From assembly GCA_041653835.1 (NCBI GenBank), contig JBAZEP010000001.1, forward strand, positions 1 to 64,000: a stretch of DNA of 64,000 nucleotides, in the 5' to 3' direction. Positions 1 to 8,710 of the stretch are shown in pieces (the stretch's first letter is position 1; each line of letters starts with the position of its first letter). A program made the translations under genes and the position numbers. Below the pieces are notes generated by a model. The model ran no database searches, was not told the DNA's origin, and worked only from the letters and a program-made list of their open reading frames with translations. Origin of the DNA: UBA10183 sp041653835. GTDB taxonomy: Bacteria > Omnitrophota > Gorgyraeia > Gorgyraeales > Gorgyraeaceae.

Positions 1-1
1 C

Positions 2-178
2 TGTCCAGGCAGGCCGTTCGGCACTGAACTGATTTCGCCGCGCGCTACGGTTTACGGCTCGTTTTTTATACTGAAGGTAGTCTTGACAGTATAAAAACCT
101 CGCCGTAACTCCTTGCGCGCTTTATCTGAGGACCAGCGATGCCGAAACGTTCTGATGTGCCTCAGGCCTGCCTGGACA
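2..178. repeat. Imperfect long fold-back (inverted repeat)
   Basis: Positions 2-15 and 165-178 are perfect inverted copies (14 bp). Further blocks pair inwards: GGCAC, TTTCG, GCGCGC, TTACGGC and TATACTG all recur in mirrored order, centred near 80. The right arm carries about 20 nt with no partner on the left. The stretch has no convincing gene. It looks like a decayed fold-back or MITE-like element, or a structured RNA. Because it lies at the window edge an assembly fold-back artefact is also possible. Confidence 0.6.
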
Positions 179-188
179 AGGCACCATG

Positions 189-217
189 CTCGCTTTAATC
201 AAGCGAGGCTTTTCTTA
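189..217 (+). terminator. Short hairpin with T-rich tail
   Basis: CTCGCTT (189-195) pairs with AAGCGAG (201-207) over a 5-nt loop and is followed by a T-rich run at 210-217. This is the shape of a rho-independent terminator for plus-strand transcription, but no plus-strand gene precedes it in the window, so the role is uncertain. Confidence 0.4.
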
Positions 218-252
218 AACCTGCCGGAGCCGATAAGTAAACTATTTAATAA

Positions 253-359
253 ACGCTCTTCCGGCCTTTGCGAGCGAATTGAAAATTTAGCCTTTTATGA
301 GCGTTTTTGGCGGTTTAAAGGGAAAATTTTCACCTGAACGAGCAAGGCCGGAAGAGCGT
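253..359. repeat. Second fold-back repeat downstream of lnt
   Basis: A 16-bp perfect inverted repeat (253-268 with 344-359) encloses further mirrored blocks, among them GAAAATTT and CCTTT, so nearly the whole 107 bp can fold on itself. It starts about 20 bp past the lnt stop codon on the minus strand and could end that transcript, though there is no T-tract. The surrounding 1-379 contains no gene I can support. Confidence 0.6.
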
Positions 360-379
360 GTACCCGGAAAAATTTTAAC

Positions 380-1735
380 TTATTTAATAATTATTTCGGA
401 GGTCTTGTAGCCGGTAATAAAGAGGTTGTCGCCTTTTTCTTCTACGCTGTCGTATATCCTGCCTTTTGAGTCTATAAAACAGGAATAGCCTGTGTTGGCG
501 CAGCGGACAACGGGAACGCGGTTCTCTATCGCGCGGAAAACAGAACACGCCGCGTGCTGGTACGCTGCCCCGCTTTTGCCGTACCAGGCGTCGTTTGTGA
601 TAACTATGAGGAATTTAGCTCCGTTTTTAACAAATTTTTTCGCTATTTCCGGAAAGATATCCTCAAAACAAATAAGAACGCCGAATTTAGCCTCTAGGGG
701 GCGGTCACGACCGCCCCCTACGAAAATCTTAAATTCTTCTCCCGGGGTAAATTCACCGACCTCTCCCAGGATCAAATCATGCAGCGCCGGGAACTTATCC
801 GAAAAAGGCACATATTCTCCGAACGGGACAAGGTGCATCTTATCGTATTTATCCACGATACCGCCCTGGCCGGAAACCAGTACCGCGCTGTTGAAATACT
901 GGTAATCTTTTTCCGTATTAGTCCCTATCAGAACCGGGGTATTTATTTCTTCCGCCAGATCTAAAACCCCGGCGGTCATTTCTTTGTCCGTCTCAAAAAA
1001 TCCCGGAAAAGACGTCTCGGGCCAGACAACCAGATCGGCGCCGTCCAAAGCCGCCATTTTCGTAAGGGCGCTGTATTTTTCGATTATCATGCCCCGGGCT
1101 TCAGGGTCCCATTTAAGCTCCTGGGGGATATTTCCCTGGACAACGGAAACCTTTATAGAGTTCGCATTATGTTTTTCATTAAGCTTGAAAAATCCATAAG
1201 CATAATTCGCTGCCAAGATCAAGATTGTCATAGTGATGAGGCATAGATTATTTCGCTTCGTCCGCAATGACATATAAATACCTGCGTTCACCGCCATCAC
1301 TACAAACGATACGCCATATACGCCTGAAAAATCAGCTATCTGGATCAATGCCGTATTCCTGTACTGCGAATATCCCAATAATGCCCATCCAAAACCCGTA
1401 AAAAGATGCGCCTGCAGATATTCGAGCAATACCCATGCCATAGGCGCCGCCAAGACGCTAAAACGATTGATAACCATTCCGAAAATTCCGAAAGAAAGCG
1501 CCAGGTAAAGGCACAGAATAATTAAACCTATCACTGTCACATGATAAAGCCAGTATAAAGTACCGAGATAAAAAATAAACCCGCAGATAAAAGAAATCAG
1601 GAATGCCTTTTGGGGAGATTTATTCTCGACCGCGTAAAAAAGCGGGATAAAACCTATAAAGGCTAAAAAACTCAGGTTAAAGTTCGGGAAAGAAAATATT
1701 AAAAGCAGGGCGGATAGGATTATTTTCCACAGCAT
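380..1735 (-). CDS. lnt: Apolipoprotein N-acyltransferase Lnt
   Basis: Transfers a third acyl chain from a phospholipid to the N-terminal cysteine of diacylated lipoproteins, at the periplasmic face of the inner membrane. The first 185 residues hold the usual hydrophobic helices. The nitrilase domain follows with the expected triad: Glu240 in WPET, Lys299 in YDKMHL, Cys356 in LICFED. Length 451 is normal. A perfect 26-bp palindrome encodes residues 339-347, just before the catalytic cysteine. The ATG lies inside the end of secA (16-bp overlap), so translation is probably coupled. Substrates nearby include the LptE-like lipoprotein. Confidence 0.95.
   Translation of the reverse strand: MLWKIILSALLLIFSFPNFNLSFLAFIGFIPLFYAVENKSPQKAFLISFICGFIFYLGTLYWLYHVTVIGLIILCLYLALSFGIFGMVINRFSVLAAPMAWVLLEYLQAHLFTGFGWALLGYSQYRNTALIQIADFSGVYGVSFVVMAVNAGIYMSLRTKRNNLCLITMTILILAANYAYGFFKLNEKHNANSIKVSVVQGNIPQELKWDPEARGMIIEKYSALTKMAALDGADLVVWPETSFPGFFETDKEMTAGVLDLAEEINTPVLIGTNTEKDYQYFNSAVLVSGQGGIVDKYDKMHLVPFGEYVPFSDKFPALHDLILGEVGEFTPGEEFKIFVGGGRDRPLEAKFGVLICFEDIFPEIAKKFVKNGAKFLIVITNDAWYGKSGAAYQHAACSVFRAIENRVPVVRCANTGYSCFIDSKGRIYDSVEEKGDNLFITGYKTSEIIIK
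695..720. repeat. Perfect 26-bp palindrome inside lnt
   Basis: Two 12-base arms (TAGGGGGCGGTC and its exact complement) around a 2-base centre. It lies in frame in lnt and encodes most of VGGGRDRPLE, a glycine/charge-rich stretch in the loop before the catalytic cysteine. Palindromes this perfect are not expected from coding constraint alone. Confidence 0.9.
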
Positions 1736-4497
1736 TTTTTATATTTTTTACCGCTGCCGCACGGACACGGGTCATTACGTCCGACTTTCGGCTCTGAACG
1801 TTTGAATTGCTCCGCCTGGGGCATGTCCCGGCGGGGGGAAAACTCCTGAGGCCCTTCCTCAGCTGCCGCCTCGGGTACAGGGATCCTGGACATAGGGGCT
1901 GCTTCGGATTTTATAAATTCCCTGGGCATAGACTGGAAAACCCCCTTGACAGGACTCTCCTCTTTTGCCGCCTGCACCTTGAACAAAAACTCTATGGTCT
2001 CATGTTTCACGCTGTCTATCATCGCCATGAACATATCATAACCTTCGTGCTGGTATTCTATCAGCGGGTCGCGCTGGCCGTATGCCCTGAGGCCGATGCC
2101 TTCCCTGAGGTTATCCATGGCGTAAAGATGGTCTTTCCATTTCGTATCGATCACATGCAGCATTATCATTTTTTCGAGATGCGCCAACAATCCCTGCGGC
2201 ATGTTTTTTTCTTTTTCCAGGTACGCTTTTTTTATTATTTCCAGCAAATGGTCCAGGATGCCTTCCGCGTCTTTCCCCTCAACCATCTCTTCTATATTTT
2301 CTATCTTAATGTTGAATTTCGACCATAGCCATTCATTGAACTCCGCGTACTTCCAGTCAGCCCTGTGCACGTCGGGATTCATATATAATATTATCGCTTC
2401 ATCCAGGACTTCTTCTATGATCTCGTATATATGTTCCCTGACGCTTTCTCCCATCAGGATCTTTTTTCTCTCGTCGTATATGACCTCTCTCTGCTTATTC
2501 ATGACATTATCATATTCAAGGACATGTTTGCGGATGTCAAAGTTATGTTGTTCCACTCTTTTCTGCGCCGCCTCGATAGCCCTGCTTATAAGCGGGTGCT
2601 GGATATCCTGGCCTTCTTCTATGCCAAGCCTGTCATAGATAGAAGAGATCCTGTCCGACCCGAAAAGCCTCATCAGGTCGTCGCCAAGCGATATGTAAAA
2701 CCTGGAAGAACCCGGGTCGCCCTGCCTGCCTGAACGGCCGCGCAGCTGGTTATCTATGCGGCGCGACTCATGGCGCTCGGTCCCCATTATATGAAGGCCG
2801 CCCAGGCTTACTACTTTATCATGTTCCTCTTTGACTTTCCCAGCCGCCTCGACAAGCCACTTTTCGCGCTCTTCAGGGCTTATGTCCTTTGGGCCCATGC
2901 CCTTTGCCTTCAGCCAGTCATTGACCATAAACTCGGGATTACCGCCGAGCAGGATGTCCGTGCCGCGGCCCGCCATGTTCGTGGCGATGGTAACCGCGTT
3001 AAACCTGCCTGCCTGCGCCACTATAGTGGCTTCCATCTCATGATATTTCGCGTTCAGGACATTGTGCGGGATCCCGCGCTTCTTTAAAATCGAACTCAGG
3101 CGCTCGGATTTTTCTATTGATATGGTGCCGACGAGGACAGGCCTGCCTTTTTTATATAATTCTTCTATTTCATTACATGCCGCGTTGAATTTTTCTTTTT
3201 CCGTTTTATAGATCGTGTCCGGATAATTCGCCCTTATCATGGGCTTGTTTGTGGGAATAGAAACCGTGTCTAATTTATAGATGTGGCTGAACTCCCCCGC
3301 TTCTGTTATCGCGGTGCCTGTCATGCCGGAGAGCTTTTTATACATCCTGAAATAATTCTGGAAGGTGATCGTGGCGAGTGTTTGGTTCTCCCTTTCTATC
3401 TTAAGGCCTTCTTTCGCCTCTATGGCCTGGTGCAGGCCGTCAGACCATCTCCTGCCGGGCATCAAACGGCCGGTAAATTCGTCGACTATTATGACCTCGC
3501 CTTCTTTTACCACGTAATCAACGTCTTTTTCAAAAAGGTTATGCGCCTTCAACGCCTGGATCATGTGATGACGGTATTCCATCGTGGTTATATCATGCAT
3601 ATTATCCACGCCGAGCATCTTGGCGGCTTTCATTTCACCGTCTTCCGTAAGGTGAGCGGTATTGGCTTTTTCGTCGATTATATAGTCATAACCTTTTGAC
3701 AGGTCTATGCCCTTGTATTTGGCGTCTATCTCGTCTTTTTCCAGTATGATCCTTCCCTTGAGCCGCGGGACAACTTTATCGCATATATAATATTTGTCCG
3801 TGGATTCGTCGGAAGGCCCGGATATTATGAGCGGGGTACGCGCCTCGTCTATAAGTATACTGTCCACCTCGTCCACGATCGCGTAATTCAACTCGCGCTG
3901 AACCATTTCCTCTTTTCGCACAACCATGTTATCGCGCAGGTAATCAAAACCGTATTCATTGTTTGTCCCGTAAGTAATATCACTGCCGTAAGCTATCTGG
4001 CGCAAGCCCGGATCCATGTCGTGCTGTATGACGCCCACCGTAAGCCCCAGGAATTCATACACAGGGCCCATCCACTCCATATCCCTGCGCGCGAGATAGT
4101 CATTTACGGTTATAATGTGGACGCCTTTCCCGCCCAGGGCGTTCAGGTAAGCAGGCAGGGTGGCGACGAGTGTCTTGCCTTCGCCTGTCGCCATTTCGCT
4201 TATTTTTCCCTGATGAAGCACTATCCCGCCTATCAGCTGGACATCGAAATGCCTCATCTTCACAGTGCGCCTCGCTGCCTCGCGCACCACGCTGAAAGCC
4301 TCAGGCAAAATATCGTCAAGCGTCTCGCCTTTCGCGAGCCTCTCCCTGAAAAGCGCTGTTTTTTCTCGGAGTTCAGCATCGGAAAGTTTAGCAACCTCTG
4401 CTTCTAAAGAATTGATCCTCTCGACCAAAGGCCTTAACTTCTTGACCTCTCTCTCATTCTGCGTCCCTATGATCTTACTCAATACCCATCCAAACAT
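1720..4497 (-). CDS. secA: Preprotein translocase ATPase SecA
   Basis: Motor ATPase that pushes unfolded precursors through SecYEG. At 925 residues it is full length. The Walker A motif GEGKT is near residue 105, the DEVD box is in AIVDEVDSILIDEART, helicase motifs such as MAGRGTDI and GRSGRQGDPG follow, and the C-terminus ends in the zinc-binding SEC-C motif (CPCGSGKKYKKCC), which binds SecB or lipids. The start has an AAGGA Shine-Dalgarno. The gene follows prfB in the same direction after a perfect intercistronic palindrome. Confidence 0.98.
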   Translation of the reverse strand: MFGWVLSKIIGTQNEREVKKLRPLVERINSLEAEVAKLSDAELREKTALFRERLAKGETLDDILPEAFSVVREAARRTVKMRHFDVQLIGGIVLHQGKISEMATGEGKTLVATLPAYLNALGGKGVHIITVNDYLARRDMEWMGPVYEFLGLTVGVIQHDMDPGLRQIAYGSDITYGTNNEYGFDYLRDNMVVRKEEMVQRELNYAIVDEVDSILIDEARTPLIISGPSDESTDKYYICDKVVPRLKGRIILEKDEIDAKYKGIDLSKGYDYIIDEKANTAHLTEDGEMKAAKMLGVDNMHDITTMEYRHHMIQALKAHNLFEKDVDYVVKEGEVIIVDEFTGRLMPGRRWSDGLHQAIEAKEGLKIERENQTLATITFQNYFRMYKKLSGMTGTAITEAGEFSHIYKLDTVSIPTNKPMIRANYPDTIYKTEKEKFNAACNEIEELYKKGRPVLVGTISIEKSERLSSILKKRGIPHNVLNAKYHEMEATIVAQAGRFNAVTIATNMAGRGTDILLGGNPEFMVNDWLKAKGMGPKDISPEEREKWLVEAAGKVKEEHDKVVSLGGLHIMGTERHESRRIDNQLRGRSGRQGDPGSSRFYISLGDDLMRLFGSDRISSIYDRLGIEEGQDIQHPLISRAIEAAQKRVEQHNFDIRKHVLEYDNVMNKQREVIYDERKKILMGESVREHIYEIIEEVLDEAIILYMNPDVHRADWKYAEFNEWLWSKFNIKIENIEEMVEGKDAEGILDHLLEIIKKAYLEKEKNMPQGLLAHLEKMIMLHVIDTKWKDHLYAMDNLREGIGLRAYGQRDPLIEYQHEGYDMFMAMIDSVKHETIEFLFKVQAAKEESPVKGVFQSMPREFIKSEAAPMSRIPVPEAAAEEGPQEFSPRRDMPQAEQFKRSEPKVGRNDPCPCGSGKKYKKCCGK

Positions 4498-4510
4498 GCT
4501 CTATCCTTCC

Positions 4511-4549
4511 TAAAGTCAGATTTAAGACATTGTCTTAAATCTGACTTTA
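4511..4549. repeat. Intercistronic palindrome, family A (prfB/secA)
   Basis: Perfect 19+1+19 bp palindrome with core GACATTGTC. The TAA stop of prfB (4547-4549) lies in its outer arm, and the secA start codon is 13 bp beyond its other end. No T-tract follows on the minus strand. Related copies: 11503-11543, 39710-39746, 51467-51507, 55896-55930. Confidence 0.92.
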
Positions 4550-5647
4550 CGGGTTTTGGGCTTTCCATTTCAGGAATGTTTCCATGAATTCATCCAATCC
4601 GCCGTCCATTACCGCGCTTACATTGGATGTCTCATGGTCTGTCCTGTGGTCTTTCACCATAGAATAGGGATGCATGACATATGAGCGTATCTGGCTGCCC
4701 CATTCTATCTTCTGCTTCTTCGCATATTCTTTTTCCAATTCCTTTTTTTTCTCTTCCATCTCCCGCTCGTAGAGTTTTGCCTTTAATACCTTCATCGCCG
4801 TGGTCTTATTCTTGAACTGCGACCTTTCTTTCTGGCACTGCACTACAATACCGGTAGGGACATGGGTGATCCTCACGGCTGTTTCAAGTTTATTCACATT
4901 CTGTCCGCCCTTGCCCCCTGCCCTGTACGTATCAATCTTCAGGTCGGATTCGTTTATATCTATCTCTATGTCGTCGGCTATTTCCGGTATCACGTCCACC
5001 GACGCGAAAGACGTATGCCGTCTTTTATTGGAGTCGAAAGGCGATATCCTTACAAGGCGGTGCACGCCCTTTTCCGATTTAAGATAACCGTAAGCGTAAG
5101 GGCCTGTTATTATAAGGTCCGCGCTTTTAAGGCCCGCCTCCTCGCCCTGCAGCATATCGATCATCTCTATCTTATACCCATTTTTTTCCGCCCACATCGA
5201 ATACATCCTTAAAAGCATGCTTGCCCAGTCGCATGATTCCGTGCCGCCCGCGCCGGAGTGGATATTCAATATGGCGTTATTGATATCGCTCTGCCCGTTC
5301 AAAAGGCTTTTGAATTCGAGTTTGTCCAGTTTAGCTGCCAGCTTATCCAGGTCAGCCATTATTACATCCAGCGACTTCGTATCGTCAGCCTCCACTATCT
5401 CCGCCAATCCTTTTACATCATTCAATTCTTTCACACATTCGTAATAATCCCCCGTATTGGCCTTTATCAATTTTATCTTCTGGATGACCGTGGAAGACCC
5501 TTCCCTGTTATTCCAGAACCCGGGAGCGGAAGAGGCGGTCTCCAGTTCTTTGGCGACAGCCTCGTTTTTTTCTATATCAAGATAACTCTTAAGCTCTTCT
5601 AATTTTTTTTCGAGCTCTTTGATCTTTTCCCGTATCTCGGACAGCAT
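4547..5647 (-). CDS. prfB: Peptide chain release factor 2
   Basis: Recognises UGA and UAA stop codons in the ribosomal A site and triggers peptide release. The SPF tripeptide anticodon (RISPFDSNKR) identifies RF2 rather than RF1, and the catalytic GGQ is present in AGGKGGQNVNK. I chose the ATG at 5647 (366 residues), which has AAGGA six bases upstream; the open frame extends further 5' but that part is the alkyltransferase gene read in another frame. The programmed +1 frameshift found in most prfB genes is absent: at the homologous place the sequence reads Tyr-Leu-Asp continuously. The stop codon is inside a palindrome. Confidence 0.97.
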   Translation of the reverse strand: MLSEIREKIKELEKKLEELKSYLDIEKNEAVAKELETASSAPGFWNNREGSSTVIQKIKLIKANTGDYYECVKELNDVKGLAEIVEADDTKSLDVIMADLDKLAAKLDKLEFKSLLNGQSDINNAILNIHSGAGGTESCDWASMLLRMYSMWAEKNGYKIEMIDMLQGEEAGLKSADLIITGPYAYGYLKSEKGVHRLVRISPFDSNKRRHTSFASVDVIPEIADDIEIDINESDLKIDTYRAGGKGGQNVNKLETAVRITHVPTGIVVQCQKERSQFKNKTTAMKVLKAKLYEREMEEKKKELEKEYAKKQKIEWGSQIRSYVMHPYSMVKDHRTDHETSNVSAVMDGGLDEFMETFLKWKAQNP

Positions 5648-5913
5648 CTCGCATCCTTTTCCAACGCCAGTAATTTCTTTTTTAAATCCGGGCCAAGGGC
5701 GTATCCACCAGGACAGCCGCCCGAACTTATCACCCTGTGGCACGGGACTATTATAGGGAAGGGGTTTTTGTTCAACGCGTTCCCGACCACCCTGGAAGCG
5801 CCTTTGGCGCCTGCCTTTACAGCGACCCATTTATAAGAACGGGTCTCGCCCATAGGGATACTTTTCACAACAGTATATACCTTTTGTTCAAAATGTGTCA
5901 ATTTTTTTGCCAT
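5599..5913 (-). CDS. Methylated-DNA-cysteine methyltransferase domain protein
   Basis: Only the C-terminal DNA-binding/active-site domain of the O6-alkylguanine alkyltransferase family is present (104 residues; Ogt/Ada-C proteins are about 165-170). It keeps the alkyl-acceptor cysteine in PCHRV (Cys58), so it is not an alkyltransferase-like (ATL) protein, where that cysteine is replaced, and may still repair O6-alkylguanine. The helix-turn-helix segment with the arginine finger is in ASRVVGNALNKNP. It overlaps uvrC by 16 bp and prfB by 49 bp; the last 17 residues, past the conserved domain, are basic and run into the prfB start. Confidence 0.88.
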   Translation of the reverse strand: MAKKLTHFEQKVYTVVKSIPMGETRSYKWVAVKAGAKGASRVVGNALNKNPFPIIVPCHRVISSGGCPGGYALGPDLKKKLLALEKDARCCPRYGKRSKSSKKN

Positions 5914-7145
5914 ATGCCCTCTCTGAGTTTGTGATGGTACTTCAACGCGAACCTGTGCGCCTCGTCCCTGACACTCTGGATAAAATGCAATATCTCCGAA
6001 TCCCTGTTTATATCGAGCGGCTCTCCCGAGCCTAGCGTATATATCTTTTCCTCCTGTTTCGCGATACCTATGACCGGGATGCGGCTGAGGTTCAATTTTA
6101 AGAGTTCTTCGTACGCCGCCGCGAGATGCCCCTTACCGCCGTCTATTATGATAAGGTCGGGAAAATCCTTGTTTTCTTCCTTAAGCCTTCTGTATCTCCT
6201 TCCGACAATCTCCCTCATCATGGCGTAATCGTCGATACCGCGCACATTCTTTATCCTGAATTTCCTGTAATTCGATTTATCGGGCATGCCTTTGTTGAAA
6301 TAAACCATTGAGCCCGCCGCCTCTTTTCCTGATATATTCGACACGTCGAACGCCTCCACTTTAAAAGGCAGGCTCGGGAGTTTCAATATTTTCTTCAATT
6401 TCAACGCGACATCCCCCCATGAACTGTAATCCGCGGCTTTCCTGCCGGATACCGCCTGTAACGCCGCGAGCCTTGAGCGGATGACCGCCGCCTCCTCAAA
6501 TTTTTTTTCATCGGAAAGCTTTTTCATCTTATCCGTCAATTCCCGTATCAACCTCATCTTTTTGCCTTCCAGGAATAAAATTAATTGATCAATTATCTCC
6601 CTGTAGGATTTTTCGTCAACCTTGTTTACGCAGGGTCCCAGGCACTGGTTTATATGGTAAGCCAGGCACAGCTCATTGCCTACCCTGGCGCAGACCCTCA
6701 AGGGGAATATATTCTTCAATATGCCTACAGCCTTTCTCAGGAGCTTGACCTTTGTGTACGGCCCGAAATACATGGAACCGTCCTCGGTCTTTTTTCTCGT
6801 TATTATGAGCCTGGGATATTTTTCGTTCAGCGTAAGTTTAAGCAAAGGGAAACTCTTGTCGTCCTTTAATTCGACGTTATATTTAGGTTTTTTTTCTTTT
6901 ATAAGGCCTGCCTCATATATAAGCGCCTCTTCTTCCGAGCCTGTGGCTACATAATCCAGGCTGTCTATTTTTTCAAGCATAGCCATATGCCTGGATGTCT
7001 TAGGCCTTGATTCCTGGAAATAACTGGATACCCTTTTCGAAAGGTCTTTTGCCTTGCCTATGTATAACGCCTCGCCCGACGCGTCTTTCATTATATATAC
7101 CCCGGGCAGGTGCGGTATCTCTTTTAATTTCTTTTTAATATCCAT
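5898..7145 (-). CDS. uvrC: UvrC-type excinuclease subunit, short form
   Basis: Makes the incisions on both sides of a lesion in nucleotide excision repair, with UvrA and UvrB (not in this window). The order is GIY-YIG nuclease (about 10-90; LPGVYIM, LYIGKAKDL), a cysteine-containing linker (CxxxxNQCLGPC), a UVR/UvrB-binding motif (about 195-230) and the RNase H-like 5' nuclease domain (FDVSN, IIDGGKGH). At 415 residues it stops after that domain and lacks the C-terminal helix-hairpin-helix tail of standard UvrC (about 600 residues). It overlaps murJ by 22 bp and the alkyltransferase gene by 16 bp, forming a small DNA-repair pair. Confidence 0.92.
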   Translation of the reverse strand: MDIKKKLKEIPHLPGVYIMKDASGEALYIGKAKDLSKRVSSYFQESRPKTSRHMAMLEKIDSLDYVATGSEEEALIYEAGLIKEKKPKYNVELKDDKSFPLLKLTLNEKYPRLIITRKKTEDGSMYFGPYTKVKLLRKAVGILKNIFPLRVCARVGNELCLAYHINQCLGPCVNKVDEKSYREIIDQLILFLEGKKMRLIRELTDKMKKLSDEKKFEEAAVIRSRLAALQAVSGRKAADYSSWGDVALKLKKILKLPSLPFKVEAFDVSNISGKEAAGSMVYFNKGMPDKSNYRKFRIKNVRGIDDYAMMREIVGRRYRRLKEENKDFPDLIIIDGGKGHLAAAYEELLKLNLSRIPVIGIAKQEEKIYTLGSGEPLDINRDSEILHFIQSVRDEAHRFALKYHHKLREGIWQKN

Positions 7146-8641
7146 GACAGGAATTCCTTTGACTCTTTTACGCCGAAGATGAACGCGGCGGCGGCGTAAG
7201 AGACGATAGCTATAAATATTACCACGAAAAGATTCAGGTCCATTTTAAACGCGCATATATAGATCACCAACGCCATTACTAGGCCGGCTATGGTCATTTT
7301 TATGAACGAGCTCAATATCCCCATGCCGTCCAGAGGACCTATCTTCTTTCTCAACATATAGAACAGCGCCAGGAAATTGAATATACCCGCTATCGAGGCG
7401 CTCAGCGCGAGGCCTCCTATCTTAAGGGGGAACATCAATGCCACATTCAACGCTACATTCAATAAAAGCGACACACCCGCTATCTTTACCGGGGTCAGCG
7501 TATCTTTCAGCGAATAAAAACAGCCAGTCAATATCTTTATCCCGGAATAACTGAAAAGACCTATGGAATAAAAAACGAGCGCGTTGGCTGTTATGAGAGT
7601 GGAGTAATGATCGAACTTTCCCCTCTCGAACAATGTCCTTGTAATGGGTACCGCCAAAACCATCAAGCCTATCGAGGCGGGGACTATAATAAAGTTTATG
7701 ACCCTCAGTGAAAAAGAAAGCGTCTTTTTTAATTTATCGTTATCTGTTTCGAGCGCTTCCCTCGACATCGTAGGCAGGGCTGCCTGGGCTATCGCTATGC
7801 CGAATATCGCCAGCGGAAACTGGAATATCCTGTTCGCGTAATAGAGCGCGGCAACGCCTCCCGTCCCCACGATAGCGGAGAGAGACGCCAGGATAGTATT
7901 TATGAATAAATTCAGCTGATAGACGCAGGAGCCAAGGATGCGCGGCACTAACAAAGCCCCGATTTTATTCGCCGCGGGATGGTTCAGTTTTTTCATAAAA
8001 GAAAATCTGAACCCTTTTCTGTATAATACAGGTACCTGCACCGCCAGTTGGGCTACGCCGCCTATCAGGACTCCGCTCGCCAGGCCCATGACGCTCTCGC
8101 CCCAGAGCATCGCGCATATTATTATCGCGATGTTCAGGAGGCACGGCCCGAACGCGGGCATGGAAAAATGCTTGAGAGAATTCAACACGCCCATCGCGTA
8201 GGCTGTAAGGCCTATGAGAAGCACGTAAGGGAACATCAGCCGCGTCAAAACTACTGTTATCTCGAACTTTTCAGGGTCATCCAGAAAACCCGGGGCTATA
8301 AGCCTCACTATCAAAGGCGACGCCAGGATACCCACAATGGTTATGGCTGAAAGCGTTATAAGCAAAAGGTTCAATATGACGTTCGCGAGCCCCCAGAATT
8401 CCTCCTTTTTCTTTACGGCGTACTCGCTGAGCACAGGCACGAACGCGGCGTTTGTGGCGCCCTCGCCTATCAGGTCCCGGAGCATATTAGGTATACGGAA
8501 CGCCACGACAAACGCCTCGGCATACCTGGCTGTGCCGAAGAATTTCGCGATGATGATATCCCTCACGAAGCCCAGTATCCTGCTTATGACGGTAGCGAAT
8601 CCTATTATCCCGGCTGATTTTATAATATGTTTTTTAGACAT
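7124..8641 (-). CDS. murJ: Lipid II flippase MurJ
   Basis: Flips the peptidoglycan precursor lipid II across the inner membrane. The 505-residue protein is almost entirely hydrophobic with about 14 predicted helices, and begins with the family's typical SAGIIGFATVISRILGFVRD. The segment GEGATNAAFVPVLSEY is also characteristic. It is the first gene of the minus-strand run ending in lnt, and is divergent from rpsT across a 69-bp spacer. I see no good Shine-Dalgarno before its ATG. Confidence 0.95.
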   Translation of the reverse strand: MSKKHIIKSAGIIGFATVISRILGFVRDIIIAKFFGTARYAEAFVVAFRIPNMLRDLIGEGATNAAFVPVLSEYAVKKKEEFWGLANVILNLLLITLSAITIVGILASPLIVRLIAPGFLDDPEKFEITVVLTRLMFPYVLLIGLTAYAMGVLNSLKHFSMPAFGPCLLNIAIIICAMLWGESVMGLASGVLIGGVAQLAVQVPVLYRKGFRFSFMKKLNHPAANKIGALLVPRILGSCVYQLNLFINTILASLSAIVGTGGVAALYYANRIFQFPLAIFGIAIAQAALPTMSREALETDNDKLKKTLSFSLRVINFIIVPASIGLMVLAVPITRTLFERGKFDHYSTLITANALVFYSIGLFSYSGIKILTGCFYSLKDTLTPVKIAGVSLLLNVALNVALMFPLKIGGLALSASIAGIFNFLALFYMLRKKIGPLDGMGILSSFIKMTIAGLVMALVIYICAFKMDLNLFVVIFIAIVSYAAAAFIFGVKESKEFLSWILKRN

Positions 8642-8657
8642 TATTCGGCATTTTTGC

Positions 8658-8686
8658 TTGACATAATTAACTGCCTATGCTATTTT
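8658..8686 (+). promoter_or_regulatory. Promoter of rpsT
   Basis: TTGACA (8658-8663), 17-base spacer, TATTTT (8681-8686). Transcription would begin near 8693, leaving an 18-nt leader with AAGGAG before the rpsT ATG. Confidence 0.8.
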
Positions 8687-8710
8687 ATCTTCACATAAAA
8701 AGGAGAAGTT

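Noticed and set aside
113..337. Possible 74-codon gene on the plus strand
   Set aside because: It lies wholly within the two fold-back repeats, has no ribosome-binding site, and its composition is not protein-like.
4511..4549. Family A palindromes as rho-independent terminators
   Set aside because: Stem shape would fit, but none is followed by a T-tract on the transcribed strand, and several sit 6-13 bp before the next start codon in what looks like an operon.
5571..5590. Programmed frameshift site in prfB
   Set aside because: The homologous position has CTT GAT in frame; there is no in-frame UGA to bypass.
5648..5830. 61-residue N-terminal extension of RF2
   Set aside because: The sequence is the alkyltransferase gene in another frame; the ATG at 5647 has a ribosome-binding site and gives normal RF2 length.
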